From positions 18,130 through 82,129 of the forward strand of contig CAXBCP010000022.1 of NCBI GenBank assembly GCA_963974055.1: DNA of 64,000 nt, written 5' to 3'. Numbering within the stretch: position 1 is the stretch's first letter; every line of letters starts with the position of its first letter. Under the pieces are notes generated by a model. The model saw nothing but the letters and a program-made list of their open reading frames with translations, was not told where the DNA came from and did no database searches. This stretch comes from CAXBCP01 sp963974055. GTDB lineage: Bacteria; Pseudomonadota; Alphaproteobacteria; MPNO01; UBA830. Made by a program: the position numbers and the translations under genes. Shown one piece after another: positions 17,354 through 24,789 of this stretch.

Positions 17354-17521
17354 CGCATTCTCCTTATGCGCGCACTCTACGTTGCTGCGGCGGCGCGACC
17401 AAGCCGGCGCGGCGGAATACCCTTGCCGGGAGTCGGAAAAAAGGTAAGTTGCCCCGACCGAGCACGCCCGTCAGAAATCATTCCCGGACATCGCTACAGG
17501 AACAACCGCGTCGCGGAACAC

Positions 17522-17551
17522 GGTCCGGCCTCCCCGCGACGGGGCCGGACC
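17522..17551. other. GC-rich hairpin upstream of EamA gene pair
   Basis: GGTCCGG at 17522-17528 pairs with CCGGACC at 17545-17551, with an inner CCCC/GGGG stem and a GCGAC loop. It lies 36 bp before the EamA 3 start and has no U-tract, so it is more likely 5'-leader structure than a terminator. Confidence 0.4.
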
Positions 17552-17587
17552 CTTCCCCGGCCCTGCAGACGACGAAAGCAGCACACG

Positions 17588-18499
17588 ATGGCAGACACCG
17601 CTGTACCGTTGACGATACGCCCGCAAAACCCCGTGCGCGCGGCGTTGTGGGTACTGTGCGCCGCCGCGTCGTTCATTCTGATGATGATATCCGTGCGCGA
17701 GCTTTCCACCGTCATGTCGACCTTTCAGCTCCTGTCTTTCCGGTCGATCGTCGGTATCCCGGTGATGTGCGGCGTCGCCTGGTATATGGGGTTCCGCCAT
17801 ATCCGGACGCGGCGCGCGGGCATGCAGATCGGGCGAAACGTGGTGCATTTCGGCGGTCAGTGGTGCTGGGTGATCGGGGTCACCATCCTGCCGATGGCCC
17901 ATGTCACGGCGCTGGAATTCACGATGCCCATGTGGACGGCGGTGATCGCCATTCTGTTCCTGGGGGAGAAAGCGAAAGCACACCGGATCGTCGCGGTCGC
18001 GATCGGCCTTGCCGGCGTTCTGGTTATCCTGCGCCCCGGGATAGAGATCGTTTCCGGGGGCGCGCTGGTGGTGCTCCTGGGCGCGTTGTTCTACGGCATG
18101 TCGAACGTGATGATGAAGTCGCTGACCGGCAGCGATTCCCCCTGGGTGATCGTGTTCTGGATGCAGGTGATCCAGCTGCCGCTGAGCATCGTGCCGGCGG
18201 TGTTCTGGTTCGACTGGGTGTGGCCGTCCTGGGGGGAAGTCCCCTGGGTGCTGGCCATCGGCCTTGCCGGAATGTCGGCGCATTTCTGCCTTGCCCGGGC
18301 GTTCCAGCTCGCCGATGCGACAGTCTGCATTCCGATCGATTTCGTGCGCCTGCCGCTGGCGGGCGCGATCGGATGGCTGTTCTACAGCGAAGGGGTCAGC
18401 ATCTGGATTCTCGTCGGCGCGATGATGATATTCGCCGGAAACTACTATTCCGTTCTGCGGGAAATGCGGCCCGGCAGAGACGCCGCGAAGGCGGGATAG
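17588..18499 (+). CDS. EamA-family (DMT) transporter 3
   Basis: A 303-residue DMT transporter with two EamA repeats: 'FTMPMWTAVIAILFLGEKAK' followed by 'IGLAGVLVILRPG', and 'DFVRLPLAGAIGWLFYSEG' in the second half. The ATG at 17588 starts just before the first membrane span. A long open frame upstream (from about 16115) is antisense to UbiD and rejected. The segment 'ELSTVMSTFQLLSFRS' matches a 'MSTFE(I)LFFRS'-type segment in EamA 4, marking recent paralogy. The next EamA gene starts 5 bp after the stop. A stable hairpin precedes the gene. Confidence 0.88.
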   Translation: MADTAVPLTIRPQNPVRAALWVLCAAASFILMMISVRELSTVMSTFQLLSFRSIVGIPVMCGVAWYMGFRHIRTRRAGMQIGRNVVHFGGQWCWVIGVTILPMAHVTALEFTMPMWTAVIAILFLGEKAKAHRIVAVAIGLAGVLVILRPGIEIVSGGALVVLLGALFYGMSNVMMKSLTGSDSPWVIVFWMQVIQLPLSIVPAVFWFDWVWPSWGEVPWVLAIGLAGMSAHFCLARAFQLADATVCIPIDFVRLPLAGAIGWLFYSEGVSIWILVGAMMIFAGNYYSVLREMRPGRDAAKAG

Positions 18500-18504
18500 C
18501 GCCG

Positions 18505-19365
18505 ATGCCCCCCCTGTTTCAGGCAATCCTGTGGTTCTGCGGCACCATGGCCGGGTTTGCCGGCATGGTCATTGCGGCGCGCGGTCTCCATGCCGAGATG
18601 TCGACCTTCGAAATACTGTTTTTCAGAAGTCTGATCGGCGTCCTGGTGGTGCTGCCGTTCCTCGCGCGGTCGCGGTTCGCCGAACTGCGGACACAGCGCT
18701 TTCGCTGGCATTTCGGACGCGCCACAATCCAGTTCGGCGGGCAGATCTGCTGGATATACGGCATCGTCCATCTGACGCTGTCCGATCTGACCGCCATCGA
18801 ATTTTCGATTCCGCTGTTTACCGCCCTGCTGGCCGTGCTCGTCCTCGGCGAGCGCATGTGGCGCCACAAATGGATCGCGACGATTTTCGGGTTCGCGGGC
18901 GTGCTGCTGATCCTGCGGCCGGAAGGGTCCGCCTTCAACCTCGCCGGGCTGGTCATGGTCACGGGCTCGTTCCTCTATGCCGGGTCCGGCGTGATGGTCA
19001 AATTTCTGACCCGCACGGAATCCCCGCAGGCAATCATCTTCTGGATGAACCTGCTGCAACTGCCCGCCGGGCTGATTCCCGCCGTGTTCATATACGACTG
19101 GGTCACCCCGGGGACCGTCGACATACCGCGGATCCTGGTCTGGGGACTGGCGGGGCTCTGGGCGCATTACTCGATGGCGCGCGCGCTGGCGCTTGCGGAC
19201 ATTACGGTCATCTTCCCGCTCGATTTCCTGCGCCTGCCGGCAATGGCGGTGCTCGGCTACCTGCTCTACGCCGAAGCGCTGGACCCGTGGACCGCCGTGG
19301 GCGCGCTGATCATATTTGCCGGCAACTGGTACAGCGTGCGCGCGGAAGCGCGGCGGACCCCGTAA
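18505..19365 (+). CDS. EamA-family (DMT) transporter 4
   Basis: A 286-residue DMT transporter, second of a pair with EamA 3 (5-bp gap). It has about 10 spans, with 'FSIPLFTALLAVLVLGERM' plus 'FGFAGVLLILRPEG' and 'DFLRLPAMAVLGYLLYAEAL'. The segment 'AEMSTFEILFFRSLIGVL' is closely similar to EamA 3 and also to 'STFEIVFWRMSV' in EamA 1. It converges with the GST gene, with stops 12 bp apart. Substrate and direction of transport are unknown. Confidence 0.88.
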   Translation: MPPLFQAILWFCGTMAGFAGMVIAARGLHAEMSTFEILFFRSLIGVLVVLPFLARSRFAELRTQRFRWHFGRATIQFGGQICWIYGIVHLTLSDLTAIEFSIPLFTALLAVLVLGERMWRHKWIATIFGFAGVLLILRPEGSAFNLAGLVMVTGSFLYAGSGVMVKFLTRTESPQAIIFWMNLLQLPAGLIPAVFIYDWVTPGTVDIPRILVWGLAGLWAHYSMARALALADITVIFPLDFLRLPAMAVLGYLLYAEALDPWTAVGALIIFAGNWYSVRAEARRTP

Positions 19366-19376
19366 CCGGGAACGCT

Positions 19377-20084
19377 CTAGCGACGGTCGAACTGGCCCCT
19401 GCCGAACAGCAAATCGCGGCTTTCATCTGTCATTTTTTTCGATCCGCGACGCTCCGACAGCAGTTCCATGCCCGCCTGCACGCCGGGCCGGGCCGACATT
19501 TCGTCGAACCAGTGTCTGACGTGCGGAAATTCCGCCTTGTCCACGCCCTGGCGGCGCGACGGGCGCGCCCACGGCCAGCACGCCATGTCGGCGATGGAAT
19601 ATTGCTCACCGCCCAGCCACTCGTTTTCAGCCAGCCGTCTGTCCATCACACGGTACAGACGGCGCACTTCGTTGGAATAGCGCTCCACCCCGTAGGGCAC
19701 ATCGACCCCGCCCATCGCCTGGCGGAAATGATGCGCCTGCCCGGCCATGGGGCCGAGCCCGCCCATCTGCCACATCAGCCATTCGAGGACCGCCTTGCGG
19801 CCGCGGATATCGTCCGGGCCCGGCAGGAACCGGCCTTCTTTCTCCGCCAGATAGACCATGATCGCGCCGGTCTCGAACACCGAAACCGCATCCCCGCCAT
19901 CCGCCGGATCGTGGTCGACAATCGCGGGAATGCGGTTATTGGGGCTGAGTTTCAGGAACTCGGGATCGAACTGGTCCCCCTGATTGATGTCGACCGCCAC
20001 CACCTCGTTCTCGAGGCCGAGTTCCGCGATCAGGATCGAGACCTTGTGCCCGTTCGGGGTCGGCCAGGTGTACTGGGTAATCAT
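19377..20084 (-). CDS. Glutathione S-transferase, Nu-class (YghU/YfcG-like)
   Basis: A 235-residue two-domain GST. The N-terminal thioredoxin-like domain opens with 'YTWPTPNGHKVSI', the Thr-Pro-Asn-Gly-x-Lys signature of the YghU/YfcG disulfide-bond oxidoreductase group, followed by 'LSPNNRIPAIVDHDP' (cis-Pro loop) and 'VFETGAIMVYLAEKEG' (glutathione-binding Glu-Thr). The C-terminal helical domain has 'YSIADMACWPW'. The start (ATG, 20084) overlaps the stop of the upstream dehydrogenase by 4 bp. It is the last gene of a four-gene operon with UbiD, EamA and a 2-hydroxyacid-type dehydrogenase. It may handle thiol adducts or peroxides formed in that pathway. Confidence 0.9.
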   Translation of the reverse strand: MITQYTWPTPNGHKVSILIAELGLENEVVAVDINQGDQFDPEFLKLSPNNRIPAIVDHDPADGGDAVSVFETGAIMVYLAEKEGRFLPGPDDIRGRKAVLEWLMWQMGGLGPMAGQAHHFRQAMGGVDVPYGVERYSNEVRRLYRVMDRRLAENEWLGGEQYSIADMACWPWARPSRRQGVDKAEFPHVRHWFDEMSARPGVQAGMELLSERRGSKKMTDESRDLLFGRGQFDRR

Positions 20085-21139
20085 ATCGCCGCCGCTATCG
20101 CCTTGCCCGCCTCCACGGTCGTCGCCTGGCCGCCGAGGTCGCGGGTGCACGGCCCGCCGTCGCCGAGCACGTTCTCGATGGCGGAAACAATGGCGGCACC
20201 GGCCTCGCGCTCGCCGAAATGGTCCAGCATCATGGCCGCCGACCATATCTGCGCCACCGGGTTGGCGATGCCCTGACCGAATATATCGGGCGCCGATCCG
20301 TGCACGGGCTCGAACATGGACGGATGATCGCGTTCCGGGTTGATATTCGCCGACGCCGCAATGCCGATGGAGCCGGCAATCGCCGGGCCGAGATCCGACA
20401 GGATATCGCCGAACAGGTTGGAGCCGACGACGACATCGAACCAGTCCGGGCTGGTCACGAACCGCGCCGTCAGGATATCGATGTGATACTGGTCGGTCTC
20501 CACCTCGGGGTAGTTCGCGGCCATGGCGGCGAAGCGTTCGTCCCAGTACGGCATGGAATGGATGATGCCGTTGGACTTGGTGGCCGACGTCACCTTCTTG
20601 GCCGGACGCGTCATCGCCAGTTCGAACGCATAGCGCATCACCCGGTCGCAGCCCGCCCGCGTGAACACGGCCTGCTGGACGGCCATTTCCGCGTCGGTGC
20701 CTTCATACATCCGCCCACCGATCTGCGAATATTCGCCTTCGACGTTTTCGCGCACGATCATCATGTCGATATCGTCCGGCCCGCGCCCCGCCAGCGGCGA
20801 GGTCACCCCCGGCAGCAGCCGCGCCGGGCGCAGATTGACGTACTGGAAAAACTCGCGGCGGATGGGGATCAGCATGCCCCATAGCGACACATGGTCCGGC
20901 ACGCCGGGCATGCCGACCGCGCCGAGAAATACCGCGTCGAACGGGCGGAGCTGTTCGATACCGTCTTCCGGCATGATGTAGCCCGTGGACGCGTAGTCGT
21001 CGCAGTTCCAGCCGAAATGCGTGAAATCGTAATCGATGCCGAATTTGGCGCCCGCCGCTTCGAGCGCGCGCAGCCCTTCGGGCATCACTTCCTTGCCGAT
21101 CCCGTCTCCCGGAATGACCGCAATTCTGTACGTGCTCAT
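20081..21139 (-). CDS. Tartrate/isopropylmalate/isocitrate-type dehydrogenase (TtuC-like)
   Basis: A 352-residue beta-decarboxylating dehydrogenase. It shows 'IPGDGIGKEVMPEG' at the N-terminus, the substrate-phosphate/carboxylate region 'VNLRPARLLPGV', 'VRENVEGEYSQIGGR', a catalytic 'TKSNG' Lys segment and the metal-binding 'SNLFGDILSDLG', with 'EPVHGSAPDI' near the C-terminus. The short length and the 'VRENVEGEYS' pattern fit the tartrate/D-malate dehydrogenase subgroup better than leucine biosynthesis. Expected chemistry is NAD-dependent oxidation of a 2-hydroxyacid, often with CO2 loss. It follows EamA 5 by 4 bp and overlaps the GST gene by 4 bp. Confidence 0.9.
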   Translation of the reverse strand: MSTYRIAVIPGDGIGKEVMPEGLRALEAAGAKFGIDYDFTHFGWNCDDYASTGYIMPEDGIEQLRPFDAVFLGAVGMPGVPDHVSLWGMLIPIRREFFQYVNLRPARLLPGVTSPLAGRGPDDIDMMIVRENVEGEYSQIGGRMYEGTDAEMAVQQAVFTRAGCDRVMRYAFELAMTRPAKKVTSATKSNGIIHSMPYWDERFAAMAANYPEVETDQYHIDILTARFVTSPDWFDVVVGSNLFGDILSDLGPAIAGSIGIAASANINPERDHPSMFEPVHGSAPDIFGQGIANPVAQIWSAAMMLDHFGEREAGAAIVSAIENVLGDGGPCTRDLGGQATTVEAGKAIAAAI

Positions 21140-21143
21140 GATG

Positions 21144-22019
21144 TCAGGTCCCGCCTCTGCGTTCGAATACGATGACGTAATAACTGGCGCAAAAGATAAC
21201 CAGCGCGCCGGCCCAGGTATAGGCATCGGATGTCTCGCCGAAGACGACCCAGCCCAGAATCGCCGCCGTAATCAGGCGGGAAAAATCGAAAGGCTGCACC
21301 ACGCGCGCGTCTGCAACGGCGATGGAGCGGGTAATCGCATACTGGCCCATCAGCGCAAAAACGCCGACGCCGAGAATCGCCGGCAGATCGGCCAGGACAG
21401 GATCGGTCCAGTAGAACCAGGCCGGAACGGCGGACAGGACAAGCATCAGGATACTGACATAGGCCACCATCACGGCGGCCGAGTCGGTCCGCGACAGGAA
21501 TTTCATGCAGGTATTGACCCCGGCAAACAGCACCGCAGTTGCAATTGCCGCGATCATGCCGAAGCTGATGTCCTGGAAACCCGGACGCAGGATGACCAGC
21601 GCGCCGACGAAGGCGACCGCCACCGCCCCCCATGTGCGGGGTCCCGCCGTTTCACGCAGGATAAAGATCGCGAACAGGATGGTGAAAATCGGCTGAAAAT
21701 AGAGCAGCGCCGTGTAGTCGGAAATCGGGATCACACTGACCGCATAGAACCAGCACATCATGCCGCCATAGGTGAAAATCGACCGCAGCAGGTGCAGCGG
21801 GAACACCGTCGTCCTCATCACCGAGATGCCGTTACGCAGAATCAGCGGGGCGACGAAGCCGAGCGCGATGACGGCGCGCATGAACGCCAGTTGCGCGGTC
21901 GAATAGTCGGACGACAATTCGCGCGTACAGACAGATGTGAGCGTATAGCCAATCCCGGCCGTCACCATCCAGACCGGACCGGCGACGACCGGCGGCACGT
22001 TCGCAAAAGGGTTTTTCAT
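21144..22019 (-). CDS. EamA-family (DMT) transporter 5
   Basis: A 291-residue DMT transporter with two EamA halves: 'YFQPIFTILFAIFILRETAG' followed by 'VAFVGALVILRPG', and 'DFSRLITAAILGWVVFGETSDAYTW' in the second half. It is in the middle of an operon, 27 bp after the UbiD gene and 4 bp before the dehydrogenase. Its substrate is therefore probably a substrate or product of those enzymes, most likely a carboxylic acid. It is the only one of the window's six EamA proteins tightly embedded in an enzyme operon. Confidence 0.9.
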   Translation of the reverse strand: MKNPFANVPPVVAGPVWMVTAGIGYTLTSVCTRELSSDYSTAQLAFMRAVIALGFVAPLILRNGISVMRTTVFPLHLLRSIFTYGGMMCWFYAVSVIPISDYTALLYFQPIFTILFAIFILRETAGPRTWGAVAVAFVGALVILRPGFQDISFGMIAAIATAVLFAGVNTCMKFLSRTDSAAVMVAYVSILMLVLSAVPAWFYWTDPVLADLPAILGVGVFALMGQYAITRSIAVADARVVQPFDFSRLITAAILGWVVFGETSDAYTWAGALVIFCASYYVIVFERRGGT

Positions 22020-22046
22020 CGGATCCGCTTCGTCAGGCTCTGGCCG

Positions 22047-23684
22047 TCACTCATCGGTCACCTGCCGGATATCGGTATTCGGGGCGACGCCCGTGCGGCG
22101 CTGCTGGTGCGACCGTTCCCCGTTCAATCTCCAGTCCCCGGCGGCGGCGCGGGCGGCGAGGGTATCCCATTCCGCCGACCAGTCGCCCAGCTCGTAGCCG
22201 TGCCACGGCGGTTCGGGCTTCAGCGGCGGCAGGCCGAGCTTTTCCCATAATTCCTTCGCGTGCTCCATGTATTCGCGTTTCGGCAGCGCCACCGGCGCCA
22301 TATCGGCCTTGAGGGTCGCATCGATAAGCATCGTCGCGTCCTCCGCCGCGCCCGATTTCGGGCCGTGCCCCAGCGGGCGGTGATGCATCAGTTCGCAATC
22401 CTCGGCCAGGTTGGCGCGGTAGCTCATCGCCCAGAACACCGCGTCGAGATTGTCGGGATCGATATCCTCGTTGACCGCGATCAGGTACTTGCCGACCGGC
22501 GCCTGCAGCGACATCGCGCCGTACAGCGCCCGCCAGATTTCGGTGCGCGGCACCGAGCGGTCGAACTGGATGACCAGCACCTTGCGCAGGTTCGTCAGGG
22601 GTTCGTGCATGGCGACGCGCCTGACGCCGCGAATGCCGAGATGCCCGGTCAGGTGGCTGAGAAACAGCGGCTCGTAGGCGACCCGCTTGATGACCGACGA
22701 TTCAGACGGCGTCACCTGGCTGATGATCGACGTGAACACGGCCTTTTTCCGCCGCGTGATCGCGGTCACGGTCAGGATGAAATTGAATTCCTCGAGATTG
22801 ATATGGCCGTGGCTTTCGCCGAACGGGCCTTCGGGTTCGAAATATTCCGGATCGATCAGCCCCTCGATGACGATTTCCGCGTCCGCCGGCACCAGCAGGT
22901 CGGAACTGCGGGCCTTCGCGACCCGCATCGGCGCACCGGCAATCCCGCCCGCCACGCCCATCTCGTCGACATCCTTCGCCAGTTTCTGCGGTGCGGCATA
23001 GGCGACCGGCGGCGGACAGCCGACCACCATGGCAATCGGCATGGGCTCGCCCCGCGCCCGGTACTTTTCCCAGTGGGCGGCGCCGCCCTGCCCCAGATTC
23101 ATGAACAGTTTGAGCCCGATCCTGTCGGGCGCCTTCAGCCCGCCGCGATACGTACCGAGGTTCTGGATTCCGGTATCCGGGTCGCGGGTCACGCAGGCCG
23201 TCGCGGTCAGATAGGGGGCGGAATCGTAGCCCGGCGTCGACACCGGCACCGGCAAGGCATCGAGTCCGTTGCCGGACGTCAGATCGGTGCCTTCGAACAC
23301 GACGTCCTGGCAGGGCGGGTTGTCGACGACCACCGGGGCGATCGGGTTGGCGATTGCATGGGACCAGCGATCGCCGATCTCCGCCGCGGGCACACCCATC
23401 CCAATGCTGTAAATCGCGGCATTCCCGGCGAGGGCGCCGACGGCGACCGGGATGTCGAACGACCGTCCGTCGCCACCGTGTATATCGGTGAACAGGAACG
23501 CCTTGCGCTCCGCCTCCGGGATGCCGCCGCGAAACTGCCAGCGCACCAGCGGGCTCAGCTCCGAATCCTTGTCGATGGGCGCCGCAATCGTCGTCAGCAG
23601 GCCTGCGGCATCGAGCGCCGCAAGATGATCCTGCATATCGTTGTAGCCGCGCGCCTCTGCGTCGCCTGTGGCGGCATCGTTCAT
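22047..23684 (-). CDS. UbiD-family prenyl-FMN decarboxylase 2
   Basis: A 545-residue UbiD homologue, about 80 residues longer than the other two in this window because of a long N-terminal domain and an acidic/Trp-rich C-terminal tail. Family features are 'TACVTRDPDTGIQNLGTYR', 'EPEGPFGESHGHI' with the catalytic Glu, and 'AVNEDIDPDNLDAVFWAMSYR'. The ATG at 23684 follows 'aaggaactgggcag'. The open frame continues to 24314, but that part is antisense to the MDR gene and is rejected. It heads the operon UbiD-EamA-dehydrogenase-GST. It is expected to (de)carboxylate an unsaturated or aromatic acid. Confidence 0.9.
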   Translation of the reverse strand: MNDAATGDAEARGYNDMQDHLAALDAAGLLTTIAAPIDKDSELSPLVRWQFRGGIPEAERKAFLFTDIHGGDGRSFDIPVAVGALAGNAAIYSIGMGVPAAEIGDRWSHAIANPIAPVVVDNPPCQDVVFEGTDLTSGNGLDALPVPVSTPGYDSAPYLTATACVTRDPDTGIQNLGTYRGGLKAPDRIGLKLFMNLGQGGAAHWEKYRARGEPMPIAMVVGCPPPVAYAAPQKLAKDVDEMGVAGGIAGAPMRVAKARSSDLLVPADAEIVIEGLIDPEYFEPEGPFGESHGHINLEEFNFILTVTAITRRKKAVFTSIISQVTPSESSVIKRVAYEPLFLSHLTGHLGIRGVRRVAMHEPLTNLRKVLVIQFDRSVPRTEIWRALYGAMSLQAPVGKYLIAVNEDIDPDNLDAVFWAMSYRANLAEDCELMHHRPLGHGPKSGAAEDATMLIDATLKADMAPVALPKREYMEHAKELWEKLGLPPLKPEPPWHGYELGDWSAEWDTLAARAAAGDWRLNGERSHQQRRTGVAPNTDIRQVTDE

Positions 23685-23802
23685 CTGCCCAGTTCCTTCG
23701 GGGTCTTCGGGGGGCGCATGATGATGCGGATGGCGGGGCCGGGCAAGCGGTGACGCCGTCATGCCGGATTGGTACACTGCGCCGGCAACAGGGAGAATAG
23801 CG

Positions 23803-24777
23803 ATGAAAGCGGCAGTCGTCGGCGAAAACGGGCTCGAGATCAAAGACATTGCGGAACCGAAACCCGCCCCCAACGAGGTGCTGATCCGGGTACGGGCCTG
23901 CGGCCTCAACCGCGCCGATTCGATGGTCGCGAGCGGTATGGCGCACGGCCGCGACGGCGGCCCCGGTACGGTGCCCGGCATCGAATATGTCGGCGAAGTG
24001 GTCGAAACCGGCGCAGAGGTCGATAACGTCAAACCCGGCGACCGGGTGATGTGTTCCGGCACGTCGGGCTGGGGCGAATTTGCTACCGCCGACTGGGGCC
24101 GGACCGTGCCGATCCCCGCCAACAACATGACCTGGGCGCAGGCGGCCACCCTGCCGGTCGGGCTGCAGACGATGCACAATGCCGCAATCACCGCCGGTCG
24201 GATGAAAGCCGGCGAGACCGTGATGATCCAGGGCGCCAGTTCCGGCGTCGGACTGCTGGGCATGCAGATTGCCAGGGCGATGGGCGCAAAGCTGGTGATC
24301 GGATCGTCCACCAATCCGGAACGCAGGGCACGGCTTTACGAATTCGGCGCCGACCTCGCGGTGGATTCGACCGATCCCGGCTGGGTCGACCAGGTGCTGG
24401 AAGCCACCGGCGGCGACGGCGTCGACCTGATCGTCGACCAGGTTGCCGGCTATGTCGCCAACCAGAACCTGGCGGCCACCAGAATTCTGGGCCGTATCGT
24501 CAATGTCGGGCGGCTCGGCGGTTTTACCGGCGAGTTCAATTTCGATCTCCATGCGATGCGGCGGATCGACTATATCGGCGTGTCGTTCCGCACGCGCTCG
24601 GTCGCGGAAGTGCGCGACATCGTCGCCGCCATGAAAGCCGATTTGTGGGATGCCGTGGAAGCCGGGAAGCTGAGCCTGCCGATAGACCGCGAATTCGCCT
24701 TCGAGGACGCCGCCGAAGCGGTCGAATACATGAAGGCCAACAGGCATTTCGGCAAGATCGTCATGCGCCTCGACTGA
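23803..24777 (+). CDS. Zinc-free MDR / quinone oxidoreductase-like NAD(P)H dehydrogenase
   Basis: A 324-residue medium-chain dehydrogenase/reductase. It has the GroES-like domain ('EVLIRVRACGLNRADSMVASG', 'GIEYVGEVVETG') and a Rossmann domain with 'VMIQGASSGVGLLGMQIARAMGA'. The zinc ligands of alcohol dehydrogenases are absent, as in quinone oxidoreductases and enoyl reductases. The ATG at 23803 is preferred over one at 23761 because 'agggaga' lies 7 bp before it and the protein then begins at the conserved 'MKAAVV'. It is divergent from the UbiD operon across a 118-bp region, so the two may be co-regulated. Confidence 0.9.
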   Translation: MKAAVVGENGLEIKDIAEPKPAPNEVLIRVRACGLNRADSMVASGMAHGRDGGPGTVPGIEYVGEVVETGAEVDNVKPGDRVMCSGTSGWGEFATADWGRTVPIPANNMTWAQAATLPVGLQTMHNAAITAGRMKAGETVMIQGASSGVGLLGMQIARAMGAKLVIGSSTNPERRARLYEFGADLAVDSTDPGWVDQVLEATGGDGVDLIVDQVAGYVANQNLAATRILGRIVNVGRLGGFTGEFNFDLHAMRRIDYIGVSFRTRSVAEVRDIVAAMKADLWDAVEAGKLSLPIDREFAFEDAAEAVEYMKANRHFGKIVMRLD

Positions 24778-24789
24778 TGCAGCGCCCGT

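Noticed and set aside
16115..17587. Open frame extending EamA 3 upstream
   Set aside because: It runs antisense through the UbiD 1 gene and is Arg/His-rich without membrane or domain features; the transporter starts at 17588.
22047..24314. Extended UbiD 2 frame to 24314
   Set aside because: The extra 210 codons are antisense to the MDR gene; ATG 23684 with a ribosome-binding site is the normal start.
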